From the NCBI GenBank assembly GCA_017455005.1, contig JAFTBX010000080.1, positions 1 to 49,230 on the forward strand: a stretch of 49,230 nt of DNA, in the 5' to 3' direction. The DNA is from Lachnospiraceae bacterium (GTDB lineage Bacteria; Bacillota; Clostridia; Lachnospirales; Lachnospiraceae). A model generated the notes under the pieces. That model was not told the DNA's origin and made no database searches. It saw nothing but the letters and a program-made list of their open reading frames with translations. The translations under genes and the position numbers were made by a program. Positions 28,467-35,264 of this stretch are shown in pieces. The stretch's first letter is position 1, and the number at the start of each line of letters is the position of its first letter.

Positions 28467-29229
28467 TGTCCTGATCAGTGTTAATGATCTGAAGAAATAC
28501 TATAACAAGGGCGCAATCAAGGCGCTCGACGGCGTGACGGTCGATATCAACAAAGGCGACGTCATGGTCGTGATCGGACCCTCCGGTTCCGGTAAGTCCA
28601 CCTTCCTTCGGAGCCTCAACCTGATGGAGCATCCGACGGGCGGCACCATTATGTTCGACGGCGTCGACATTACCAGTAAGAAGATCAAAAATGCCGAGGG
28701 CCAGTGGGTTAAGCTTGATATCGACGAGCACCGTCAGAAGATGGGCATGGTCTTCCAGCATTTCAATCTCTTCCCGCATATGACGATCATGGATAACATC
28801 ACCCTCGCGCCGATGAAGGTCAAGGGCGTGTCCAAGGAAGACGCGGAGAAGAAGGCAATCGAGCTTCTGAACCGTGTCGGTCTCGCGGACCGTGCCAACG
28901 CATATCCGATCCAGCTGTCCGGCGGACAGAAGCAGCGTGTCGCGATCGTGCGCGCGCTCGCCATGGAACCGCAGGTCATGCTCTTTGACGAACCGACCTC
29001 CGCGCTCGACCCTGAGATGGTCGGCGAGGTTCTCGACGTTATGAAGGAACTTGCGAAGGAAGGCATGACGATGGTCGTCGTTACCCACGAGATGGGCTTC
29101 GCGAGAGAAGTCGGCAACCGTGTGCTCTTCATGGCGGACGGTAAGCTGCTTGAAGAAGGTACTCCGGCGGAGATCTTCGGTGCGCCGAAGAACGCGAGAC
29201 TGCAGGACTTCCTGCGGAAGGTTCTGTAA
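28450..29229 (+). CDS. Polar amino acid ABC transporter, ATP-binding subunit
   Basis: A 259-residue ABC ATPase. Walker [10 protein letters not shown] is at 43-51, the Q-loop is in [13 protein letters not shown], the signature is [15 protein letters not shown], Walker B is [14 protein letters not shown] and the switch histidine lies in [10 protein letters not shown]. Between Walker A and the Q-loop is a short extra stretch ([19 protein letters not shown]). The GTG start at 28450 is spaced correctly from AAGGAGG inside the permease gene; no ATG fits better. It powers uptake by the two preceding gene products. A long hairpin follows the gene and closes the operon. Confidence 0.95.
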   Translation: METRDDVLISVNDLKKYYNKGAIKALDGVTVDINKGDVMVVIGPSGSGKSTFLRSLNLMEHPTGGTIMFDGVDITSKKIKNAEGQWVKLDIDEHRQKMGMVFQHFNLFPHMTIMDNITLAPMKVKGVSKEDAEKKAIELLNRVGLADRANAYPIQLSGGQKQRVAIVRALAMEPQVMLFDEPTSALDPEMVGEVLDVMKELAKEGMTMVVVTHEMGFAREVGNRVLFMADGKLLEEGTPAEIFGAPKNARLQDFLRKVL

Positions 29230-29248
29230 ACTGTATATGGAAAGTAAT

Positions 29249-29313
29249 GAATCCAGATGATTCGCCACACTGCGCCTGAATCGCACAGGGCGGATCATGC
29301 TGGATTCTTCTTT
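29249..29313 (+). terminator. Long hairpin terminator after the ABC ATPase gene
   Basis: GAATCCAG-ATGATTCGCC (from 29249) pairs with GGCGGATCATG-CTGGATTC (to 29307), with one bulge and one mismatch, then TTCTTT. The loop is about 20 bases. Confidence 0.65.
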
Positions 29314-29330
29314 AATAGAGGAGATAATCC

Positions 29331-30779
29331 ATGGAAAGATATAAGCCGATCGCGGTTGACGCGATCGAGGAAAAGAAGGAACTGATCGGGCATGTGGCAG
29401 ATGAGATCTGGGCTCATCCGGAGCTTTCTCTGCAGGAGTTCAAGTCCTGTGAGCTGTACTGTGACGTGCTTAAGAAGGAAGGCTTCCGTGTGGAAAAGGG
29501 GACCTGCGGGATCGAAACGGCATTTACCGCGAGCTATGGTTCCGGCAGGCCGGTGATCGGCATTCTGGCGGAGTATGACGCGCTGTCGGGCCTTTCACAG
29601 AAGGCCTTTACGGCGACAAAGCAGCCCCGGGATGTGGGCGATACCGGGTCCGACTGCGGCCACGGCTGCGGCCATAACCTCCTCGGCGCCGGCGCTTTCG
29701 CGGCGGCGGTCGGCGTGAAGCGTTTTCTCGAGGAGTGGAAGGGAGAAGGCACAGTCATCCTTTTCGGCTGCCCTGGTGAAGAGGGCGGCGCCGCCAAAGC
29801 GTTCTTTGCGAGGGACGGCCTCTGGAAGACGATCGATGCGGCACTCACCTGGCATCCGGATCCTGCCAATGAAGTCGCTGTCGGAAGTTCCAATGCCTGC
29901 ATTCAGGTGCAGTATACTTTCCACGGTGTAGCCTCGCATGCGAGCGCGGCACCGGAGTACGGAAGAAGCGCGCTGGACGCGGTGGAACTCATGAACATCG
30001 GCGTGCAGTTTTTGAGAGAACACATGAGCGACCGCGCGAGGGTGCACTATGCCATCACGGATGCCGGCGGAAGAAGCCCCAACGTCGTTCAGCCGCAGGC
30101 TACGGTCCTTTACATGGTGCGCTCCGATAAGGTTGCGGACGCAGTAAAGCTCCAGGAAAGAGTCGATAAGATCGCGGACGGAGCTGCGTTGATGACAGAG
30201 ACAAGCTATGAGCGCAAGTTTATCGACGGACTGGCAGAACTCGTGCCGAACCATACGCTCGAAAAGCTTCTTCATAAGAACTTTGAGGCGCTCGGCGTGC
30301 CGCATTACACGGAAGATGAGACTGCATTTGCAGATGCGCTGATCAAAACCTATGCTTCCGGGGATCAGGCACCGGGGCTTGCGAGCGCAGTCAATGAAGA
30401 CTACGCGAGGGACGCGCAGGAGATGCGCTCAGGAAGGAGCATGAACGACTTCCTTCTGCCGCTCTACGAAGGGGACTGCTTTGAACCCGGATCCACGGAT
30501 GTGGGTGACGTCAGCTGGCTGACGCCGACGGCGCAAATCCATGTGGCTGCCTGGCCAAACGGCTGTCCGGGACACAGCTGGCAGTCTACGGCTTCTGCGG
30601 GCAGCAGCATCGGCCGCAAGGCGGCGGTCCACGCCGGGAAGGTACTCGCGGCTTCAGCGGTTGAGCTTTTCATGGACGGAGAAATGCTGGCGAACGCGAG
30701 AAAAGAGTATGAGATGAAGACCAGATCGGGATATGTCTGCCCGATCCCTTCGGACGCGGTGCCTGTGGTTGCGGATTAA
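29331..30779 (+). CDS. M20-family amidohydrolase, AbgB-like
   Basis: A 482-residue metallo-amidohydrolase of peptidase family M20, closest in layout to AbgB (p-aminobenzoyl-glutamate hydrolase subunit B). Metal-site segments are GILAEYDALSGL (78-88), CGHGCGHNLLGAG (109-121) and CPGEEGG (about 151-157), with a dimerisation domain from about residue 200 (YTFHGVASHASAAPEYGRSALDAVEL) and the C-terminal CPGHSWQSTA. The substrate could be an aminoacyl or acyl-amino acid conjugate. It follows the amino acid transporter, which suggests import and hydrolysis of conjugates, but a terminator-like hairpin separates them, so co-regulation is uncertain. GAGGAG precedes the start. Confidence 0.85.
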   Translation: MERYKPIAVDAIEEKKELIGHVADEIWAHPELSLQEFKSCELYCDVLKKEGFRVEKGTCGIETAFTASYGSGRPVIGILAEYDALSGLSQKAFTATKQPRDVGDTGSDCGHGCGHNLLGAGAFAAAVGVKRFLEEWKGEGTVILFGCPGEEGGAAKAFFARDGLWKTIDAALTWHPDPANEVAVGSSNACIQVQYTFHGVASHASAAPEYGRSALDAVELMNIGVQFLREHMSDRARVHYAITDAGGRSPNVVQPQATVLYMVRSDKVADAVKLQERVDKIADGAALMTETSYERKFIDGLAELVPNHTLEKLLHKNFEALGVPHYTEDETAFADALIKTYASGDQAPGLASAVNEDYARDAQEMRSGRSMNDFLLPLYEGDCFEPGSTDVGDVSWLTPTAQIHVAAWPNGCPGHSWQSTASAGSSIGRKAAVHAGKVLAASAVELFMDGEMLANARKEYEMKTRSGYVCPIPSDAVPVVAD

Positions 30780-30828
30780 CCGGGTCTCCCGAGATAAACA
30801 AAAAGAGATACTTTATTGCATTTAATTG

Positions 30829-30861
30829 AAAGTGCCGGACCGGTATGGTCCGGTGCTTTTT
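30829..30861 (+). terminator. Terminator after the M20 gene
   Basis: A 13-pair stem (AAAGTGCCGGACC with GGTCCGGTGCTTT, two G-U pairs) and five T residues make a clear intrinsic terminator. It insulates the toxin-antitoxin promoter 25 bases downstream. Confidence 0.9.
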
Positions 30862-30884
30862 GACTTATGCAGACTCTGGCACTA

Positions 30885-30913
30885 TTGACTTTAAGTATAT
30901 ATGAGTATATACT
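30885..30913 (+). promoter_or_regulatory. Promoter of the HEPN/MNT operon
   Basis: TTGACT (30885-30890), 17 bases, TATACT (30908-30913). The -10 box lies inside the 26-bp palindrome, so a protein bound there would block RNA polymerase directly. Confidence 0.8.
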
Positions 30914-30921
30914 CATATATA
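30896..30921. promoter_or_regulatory. Perfect 26-bp palindromic operator
   Basis: The half-site TATATATGAGTAT (30896-30908) is followed immediately by its exact reverse complement (30909-30921). It covers the spacer and -10 box of the toxin-antitoxin promoter and ends 15 bases before the start codon. It is the expected binding site for an autorepressor, for which the first gene's N-terminal ribbon-helix-helix-like segment is the obvious candidate. The inner core GAGTATATACTC could hold two RHH dimers' half-sites. Confidence 0.8.
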
Positions 30922-30936
30922 AAGAAGGGGTAACAT

Positions 30937-31431
30937 ATGGCTACAGAAGCACAGCTGAGAGCGCAAAACAAATATGATAAAGAGCATACACAGTCTATGA
31001 TGCTTAAGCTGAATCGGACCACGGATGCCGATATCCTTGCCAAATTGAACGATGTTGAGAATAAACAGGGATATGTAAAAAAGTTGATCAGGCAGGATAT
31101 TCGTGGGGATGGAACGGTACTTTCATCAGAGGCTTTAAAGTATTTGGTGCAGCCGGTTGCCAAAAAGTACGGGTTAAAAACTGTATACTTATTTGGTTCT
31201 TATGCGAGGGGAGAAGCAACCGTTGAAAGTGATGTGGATCTCATGATCGATGGAAGCAAAATTGAAACCGCGGAAAGATATTTTCTAATCTATAAGGAGC
31301 TTACGGAAGCTCTGGGCAAAAACGTGGATCTCGTGATGGAAGGTGCTGCCAGGAATGATCATTCGAGGGCCGGTGAACGGTTTTTGAAGCATTTCGAGGA
31401 GGATAAGGTACTGCTATATGAATGTGCTTGA
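30937..31431 (+). CDS. mntA: MntA-like nucleotidyltransferase antitoxin with N-terminal RHH-like segment
   Basis: A 164-residue protein. The C-terminal two thirds are a minimal nucleotidyltransferase: GSYARGEATVESDVD (87-101) is the GSx10DxD motif with D99 and D101, and the third acidic residue is D131 in NVDLVM. In studied pairs MntA adds AMP to a tyrosine of HepT and so neutralises it. Residues 1-55 are extra: SMMLKLNRTTDADILAKL then NKQGYVKKLIRQDI read as strand-helix-helix, like ribbon-helix-helix DNA-binding domains. Such a fusion would let the antitoxin repress its own promoter at the palindrome upstream. The gene overlaps the HEPN gene by 14 bases. Base composition is more AT-rich than the neighbours, a sign of acquisition. 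Confidence 0.85.
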   Translation: MATEAQLRAQNKYDKEHTQSMMLKLNRTTDADILAKLNDVENKQGYVKKLIRQDIRGDGTVLSSEALKYLVQPVAKKYGLKTVYLFGSYARGEATVESDVDLMIDGSKIETAERYFLIYKELTEALGKNVDLVMEGAARNDHSRAGERFLKHFEEDKVLLYECA

Positions 31432-31768
31432 TGACAGAGATATAGATAATCTTGCTGCAATTCTGGATCATTGTGATCGGATCGAATCAACATATAAGCG
31501 AATCGGCAGGTCGTTTGATGTTTTTCAGAAAGATGCTGACTATCGTGATGCTATTCTCATGAATATTGTGCAGCTCGGTGAGGCAGCAAACAGATTATCC
31601 GATGAGTGCAGAGAGGTGTTTGCTGACTTGCCATGGAGTAGTATTATTGGAACAAGGAACATAATCGTCCATGGTTATGTAAAGATAGAGGATAAGATTA
31701 TTTGGAACATTGTGGAATCGGATGTCCCTGTACTGAAGGACAGAATTGAAAAGGTAATTAGCATATGA
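31418..31768 (+). CDS. hepT: HepT-like HEPN-domain toxin (DUF86)
   Basis: A 116-residue all-helical HEPN protein. The RNase motif is RNIIVHGY at 80-87 (R80, N81, H85), and the same stretch fits Rx4HxY, the form in which MntA modifies the tyrosine (Y87). The helix with VQLGEAANRLSDE (51-63) is typical of this DUF86 group. HepT toxins cut RNA, including tRNA ends, when unmodified. The start lies 14 bases inside the antitoxin gene, so the two are coupled; its stop overlaps the next gene by ATGA. All catalytic residues are present, so the toxin looks intact. Confidence 0.9.
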   Translation: MNVLDDRDIDNLAAILDHCDRIESTYKRIGRSFDVFQKDADYRDAILMNIVQLGEAANRLSDECREVFADLPWSSIIGTRNIIVHGYVKIEDKIIWNIVESDVPVLKDRIEKVISI

Positions 31769-32166
31769 TGAATTCTTTCGATGCTTACAGCCACATGACA
31801 GACACGCTGACCATGGAGGAGTTCCTCGATGTCCACGCGAAGTTGATCGATTCGGTCGGGAACGACCCGGAAGCGCTGGAGCTTTTTGATGAACTGATTG
31901 AGAACGCCATCGCCTATACGGATATCCGCGCCCGCTGGACGATGATGTCCGCGGAAGAAAAGCGGGAGACAGATGAGACGCGCACCATGAAGCATGACGC
32001 GCTGATCGTGAAGTTCAACAAGCTTGCCCGTTACCTGGATATGACGGGCAGGGACATCGCCTGGAGAGACGCGCTCGGGTATACGGAGGTGGATCCAGGA
32101 AAGCGCAGGCGTATCGGGGACTTCGCGTGCTTTCTGACCTTTATCGCGGGGATCAACGCGAGATGA
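31765..32166 (+). CDS. Uncharacterised 133-residue protein coupled to the HEPN gene
   Basis: A soluble, mostly helical, charged protein without signal or membrane segment; I do not recognise a named family with confidence. The C-terminal block LARYLDMTGRDIAWRDALGY to RIGDFACFLTFIAGINAR looks conserved in style and may be a small domain. It starts with ATG overlapping the toxin's TGA (31765-31768), so it is translated with the toxin-antitoxin genes. Its composition is GC-richer than theirs and like the chromosomal background, so it may be a resident gene downstream of an inserted pair rather than a third system component. A second ATG at 31768 is equally possible. Confidence 0.65.
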   Translation: MMNSFDAYSHMTDTLTMEEFLDVHAKLIDSVGNDPEALELFDELIENAIAYTDIRARWTMMSAEEKRETDETRTMKHDALIVKFNKLARYLDMTGRDIAWRDALGYTEVDPGKRRRIGDFACFLTFIAGINAR

Positions 32167-32236
32167 TTTGAAAAGCGTCTTTCGCTTGCGCTTTCCCTTG
32201 AAATGGCGAGATATACTATTCACATTATAAATATGG

Positions 32237-32264
32237 TAGGCCGGCGTTTTAAACAGCCGGCTTA
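32237..32264 (+). terminator. Hairpin after the toxin-antitoxin operon
   Basis: TAGGCCGGC (32237-32245) pairs with GCCGGCTTA (32256-32264), nine pairs with one G-U. The following bases (CACTTTGCTT) are only mildly T-rich, so termination is probable but not certain. Confidence 0.55.
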
Positions 32265-32292
32265 CACTTTGCTTACAAACTCTTTAACTTAG

Positions 32293-32321
32293 TTGAATTG
32301 ATAATGGGCTTGTGCTATAAG
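32293..32321 (+). promoter_or_regulatory. Promoter of the secreted MBL-fold gene
   Basis: TTGAAT (32293-32298), 17 bases, TATAAG (32316-32321). Transcription would start near 32328, so the 27-codon ORF at 32345 would lie at the 5' end of the message. Confidence 0.55.
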
Positions 32322-32344
32322 AAAAGGACAGTAATGGGGATATC

Positions 32345-32428
32345 ATGCCCACCCGGCACTATCCCGGCCTTATGCAGAATGCGCTGATTGAGCACCTTAA
32401 GTCGGCCATCCGGAAAGGAAACGAATGA
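32345..32428 (+). CDS. Possible 27-residue leader ORF coupled to the MBL gene
   Basis: ATG 32345 to TGA 32428 encodes MPTRHYPGLM through IRKGNE, a basic, soluble peptide. A GGGGA lies 3-8 bases before the ATG. Its stop overlaps the next start as ATGA (32425-32428), the usual sign of translational coupling, and it lies just after a plausible promoter. No homologue is recalled. It could be a regulatory upstream ORF, a small protein, or a remnant of a longer gene. Support is structural only. Confidence 0.35.
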   Translation: MPTRHYPGLMQNALIEHLKSAIRKGNE

Positions 32429-33435
32429 GACTTCATTCTATACGGAATCAAATATCGGCCGGCTCAATTATGAAGCTTGTAACCAGAACAGCGGCAGCGC
32501 TTCTTGCAGGGATCACGATGATCTCCGCGCCGGCGTATGCGGCGGGAGCAAACGTCATCATCGGCATCGCGAGAGCAAACGCGGATCTTCATGAGAAGAC
32601 CAATAACTTTGATGAACCTCCGGCTTTAAACGGAGGCGAGATCCGCTTCCTGGAAAACAAGGGTTCAGACCAGCAGCAGCTTTCCGCGGTCATCCGTTCC
32701 AGCGACGGCAAAGTCATCGTCGTAGACGGCGGCCAGGAGGCTGACGAGGAACATCTCGTGAGCGCCATCATGGAAGCAGGCGGCGCGGTGGACGCATGGC
32801 TTGTCACCCATCCCCAGGCAGACCATGTCGGCGGGCTATATGCGGTGCTTCGTGACCACCGTGCGGATATCGATATCAGAGGTATCTACTATAACTTCTT
32901 TGAGTATGACTGGTACGCTGCAGTGGATCCCGGTGAGTCCGAGATGGTCAGGGCACTTTTAGACCAGCTTGCGACGGTCGCACCGGAGCGGCTGCATTCG
33001 CAGATGAGCGCGCATGACGAGGTCTGGCTCTCTGAGAACCTGGGCTTCCGTGTGCTGAATACCCCGGTCAAGACCGAGGGCGATTATGCGGTCAACAGCT
33101 CGGGCCTTATGTACGACATTACGATCGACGGCAAGCACCTCATCATCCTCGGCGATATGGGCCGGGACGTCGGTGACCGTCTGATGTATAACGGCGCGCT
33201 TTACGGCATTCAGGCAGATTATGTGCAGATGAGCCATCACGGACAGGATGGCGTCGGAGAGGCGTTTTACCGGGCACTGAACCCGGTGAGCTGCATCTGG
33301 CCCACCACTTCATGGATCTATAATGTCGAGAACATGAACACACGGTTTAAGACGGTGCTGACCAAGAACTGGATCGTGGGTATCGGCGTACAGAACAATT
33401 ACGTCACGATCGGGGACGACGTGATCATCAGGTAA
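32425..33435 (+). CDS. Exported metallo-beta-lactamase-fold hydrolase
   Basis: A 336-residue protein with a signal peptide: basic start, hydrophobic core LVTRTAAALLAGITMISA, likely cleavage after AYA (about residue 39). The MBL-fold motif is THPQADHVGG, which keeps HxxxDH but lacks the middle histidine of HxHxDH, as in ComEC-type domains; IILGDMG and QMSHHGQDGVG supply the later metal ligands. It resembles the ComEC C-terminal domain and may act on an extracellular phosphodiester or polymer; the substrate is unknown. ATG 32425 has GGAAAGGAA upstream and overlaps a short ORF; an internal ATG at 32470 lacks a binding site. The glyoxalase-II-like gene starts 5 bases after it. Confidence 0.8.
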   Translation: MRLHSIRNQISAGSIMKLVTRTAAALLAGITMISAPAYAAGANVIIGIARANADLHEKTNNFDEPPALNGGEIRFLENKGSDQQQLSAVIRSSDGKVIVVDGGQEADEEHLVSAIMEAGGAVDAWLVTHPQADHVGGLYAVLRDHRADIDIRGIYYNFFEYDWYAAVDPGESEMVRALLDQLATVAPERLHSQMSAHDEVWLSENLGFRVLNTPVKTEGDYAVNSSGLMYDITIDGKHLIILGDMGRDVGDRLMYNGALYGIQADYVQMSHHGQDGVGEAFYRALNPVSCIWPTTSWIYNVENMNTRFKTVLTKNWIVGIGVQNNYVTIGDDVIIR

Positions 33436-33440
33436 GAACT

Positions 33441-34073
33441 ATGCTGAAAGTAAGTATCATGGTCGTAGGACCGGTGCAGACCAACTGTTATATCATAAGT
33501 GATGAGAAGGAAGCAGTCATCATTGATCCGGGCGAGAACGCAAAGGGGATCATGAAGAAGCTTGATGACCTCGGCGTCGGCCTGAAGGCAATCCTGCTCA
33601 CCCACGGACATTTTGATCATATTACGGCAGTGCCGGAGCTGCTTCAGGCTTATCCCGGCACACCGCTTTATGCATATAAGGAAGAAAGGATCCTCCTGGA
33701 GAATGCCCACTACAACGAAAGCGACCAGATGGGTGCGGGCGGCATTGTCCTGAAGGAAGTAACGTATCTTGAAGACGGCGCGGAGCTTGAACTTCTCGGT
33801 GAGAAATGGAAGCTGATCGCAACGCCGGGACACACGATCGGAAGCTGCTGCTATTACATTGAATCGACAAAGGCTCTTTTCTCCGGCGACACGCTCTTTG
33901 CGGGTGACTGCGGAAGAACGGATCTTGCGACGGGCAACATGCAGCAGATCCTGCACAGTATCCGTGAGGTGCTCATGCAGCTCCCGGATGATGTAACGGT
34001 CCTGCCGGGTCATGAGGAAATGACCAGCATCGGCGTAGAACGGAAGCACAACATTGTCATGCGTATGAGGTAA
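33441..34073 (+). CDS. Glyoxalase II-like MBL-fold hydrolase
   Basis: A 210-residue cytosolic metallo-beta-lactamase-fold enzyme of the GloB/YqgX type. Metal ligands are in LLTHGHFDHI (HxHxDH), TPGHTIGS, LFSGDTLFAGDCGRTDL and LPGHEEMTS. Family members hydrolyse thioesters such as S-lactoyl-glutathione or related low-molecular-weight thiol adducts; without glutathione the physiological thiol in a clostridium is uncertain. The N-terminus VGPVQTNCYII is typical of the small bacterial form. It directly follows the exported MBL gene and may share its promoter, though there is no evidence of shared function. Confidence 0.9.
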   Translation: MLKVSIMVVGPVQTNCYIISDEKEAVIIDPGENAKGIMKKLDDLGVGLKAILLTHGHFDHITAVPELLQAYPGTPLYAYKEERILLENAHYNESDQMGAGGIVLKEVTYLEDGAELELLGEKWKLIATPGHTIGSCCYYIESTKALFSGDTLFAGDCGRTDLATGNMQQILHSIREVLMQLPDDVTVLPGHEEMTSIGVERKHNIVMRMR

Positions 34074-34080
34074 GTCCGGC

Positions 34081-34187
34081 GACGGTGATCCGGTGACAGT
34101 TTTGCAGAGATGCAAGTCACAGCGGAGCCGGTCATGCAGGACGAAAGTGTATGAACAGTACCTCTTATCTGTTCATGCAGGGTTTTT
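34081..34187 (+). promoter_or_regulatory. Structured leader with terminator-like hairpin before the 3D-domain gene
   Basis: TGA-T-CCGG (34086-34093) pairs with CCGGTCA (34128-34134); inside it GTGAC (34093-34097) pairs with GTCAC (34116-34120) and TTGCA with TGCAA (34102-34106/34111-34115). Then ATGAACAG (34151-34158) pairs with CTGTTCAT (34169-34176), and TTTTT follows at 34183-34187, just before AAGGAGGAAC. An aptamer-like fold followed by a terminator next to the ribosome-binding site is how riboswitches are arranged. I do not recognise a known class; c-di-AMP and c-di-GMP motifs are not evident. It could alternatively just be the preceding gene's terminator. Confidence 0.45.
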
Positions 34188-34203
34188 GAAGGAGGAACGT
34201 ACT

Positions 34204-35103
34204 ATGGATAAAACCTACAGATCCCTGATCTTCTGGGGAATCGCGGCACTGGTATGTCTGTTCATGCTCGTGCAGCCGGGTTACGCGGCGACGATCTCGG
34301 ACATTCCGGGCTATGTATTGGGACCGGGAGACCATTATGATGAAAAGGGCAATATCCTCGCCCTGAACGGCAAAGTCATTGTCCTTGCGGACGGGACGAT
34401 CGTGGATGAAGATCTTGCGGCACAGGCAAAGAGCCGGACGGCAATGAACAGCGCGCAGGCCGAGGCTGACGGAGCGTCTTCATTGATCGACGCGGAGGCC
34501 TCTGCACTGGTGAAGGCCAGAGAGGAAGCCGAGGCGAAAGCGGCTGCGGAAGCGGAGGCTGCAGAAGCGGCAAGGCTTGCGGCAGAGCTCAAGGCAGCGG
34601 AAGCAAAAGCTGCCGGGAACGCAAAGGACATGGTCGTCAGTGAGGCGGCCGGCAAGACGGAGCAGAAAGCGTCAGCGACGGAAACAAAGGCAGTAGCTGC
34701 AGGCGCTAGCTATACTGTCGCCAAAGAAGGTGACCATACGGTTTATACTTTTGAAGGAAAGAAGTATGTTTGCGCGTCATCCTATGGCGTACACAAGCTT
34801 TCCGGTTTTAACCCTACGCCGAAGTACGGCGCCAAGACCTACAGCGGCAAGGATGCGAAGGCGCATCATACGGTTGCTGCTGCGTCGGATCTTCCGATCG
34901 GAACCGTGATTATCCTGAAGGGCTCGAGCGGACCGTATCCTACGGAATTTGACGGCGTCTATGTGGTCGAGGACCGCGGAGGCTATCATATCGAGCAGGA
35001 AGGCTGGATCGATATCTTTTTTGACACAGAGGCTGAAGCGGAACATGTGACGGCAAAGGGCTGGAACTACGCAGAAGTCTGGATCGCGGAAGAAGTAAAA
35101 TAA
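34204..35103 (+). CDS. Exported 3D-domain cell-wall protein
   Basis: A 299-residue exported protein from ATG 34204, 10-odd bases after GGAGG. The N-terminal helix ALVCLFMLVQPGYAA is a signal peptide. Residues about 90-170 are an Ala/Glu/Lys-rich coiled coil (EAEAKAAAEAEAAEAARLAA). The C-terminal 110 residues hold a 3D domain (double-psi beta-barrel like the catalytic domain of lytic transglycosylases and YabE/YuiC): LPIGTVIIL, then FDGVYVVEDRGGYHIE and WIDIFFDTEAEAEHVTAKGW. The three conserved acidic residues are seen in VEDRG, WIDIFF and FDTEAEA. It probably trims peptidoglycan. It follows two unrelated MBL genes after a structured gap. Confidence 0.85.
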   Translation: MDKTYRSLIFWGIAALVCLFMLVQPGYAATISDIPGYVLGPGDHYDEKGNILALNGKVIVLADGTIVDEDLAAQAKSRTAMNSAQAEADGASSLIDAEASALVKAREEAEAKAAAEAEAAEAARLAAELKAAEAKAAGNAKDMVVSEAAGKTEQKASATETKAVAAGASYTVAKEGDHTVYTFEGKKYVCASSYGVHKLSGFNPTPKYGAKTYSGKDAKAHHTVAAASDLPIGTVIILKGSSGPYPTEFDGVYVVEDRGGYHIEQEGWIDIFFDTEAEAEHVTAKGWNYAEVWIAEEVK

Positions 35104-35155
35104 GCGCGGTTGCAATGCGCCCGCGAAAACAGTATAATAAGTAAATCCTGGTGAA

Positions 35156-35180
35156 AAGCCGTGTGATCATCACACGGCTT
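35156..35180. terminator. 25-base near-perfect palindrome after the 3D-domain gene
   Basis: AAGCCGTGTGAT (35156-35167), one central C and its exact complement ATCACACGGCTT (35169-35180). It folds as a very stable hairpin, but CATCATG rather than T residues follows. It may end transcription factor-dependently or be a DNA operator for hemW. Confidence 0.5.
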
Positions 35181-35264
35181 CATCATGTATATGGGCGTTT
35201 GGCAAAGTGCGGAACTGCCCGGATCAAATCAGCCAATTGAAATAAATATAAGGTACCGGCACGG

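Noticed and set aside
34081..34187. Assignment of the leader to the c-di-AMP or c-di-GMP riboswitch classes
   Set aside because: The conserved core sequences of those classes were not found by eye; only a generic multi-helix fold is supported.
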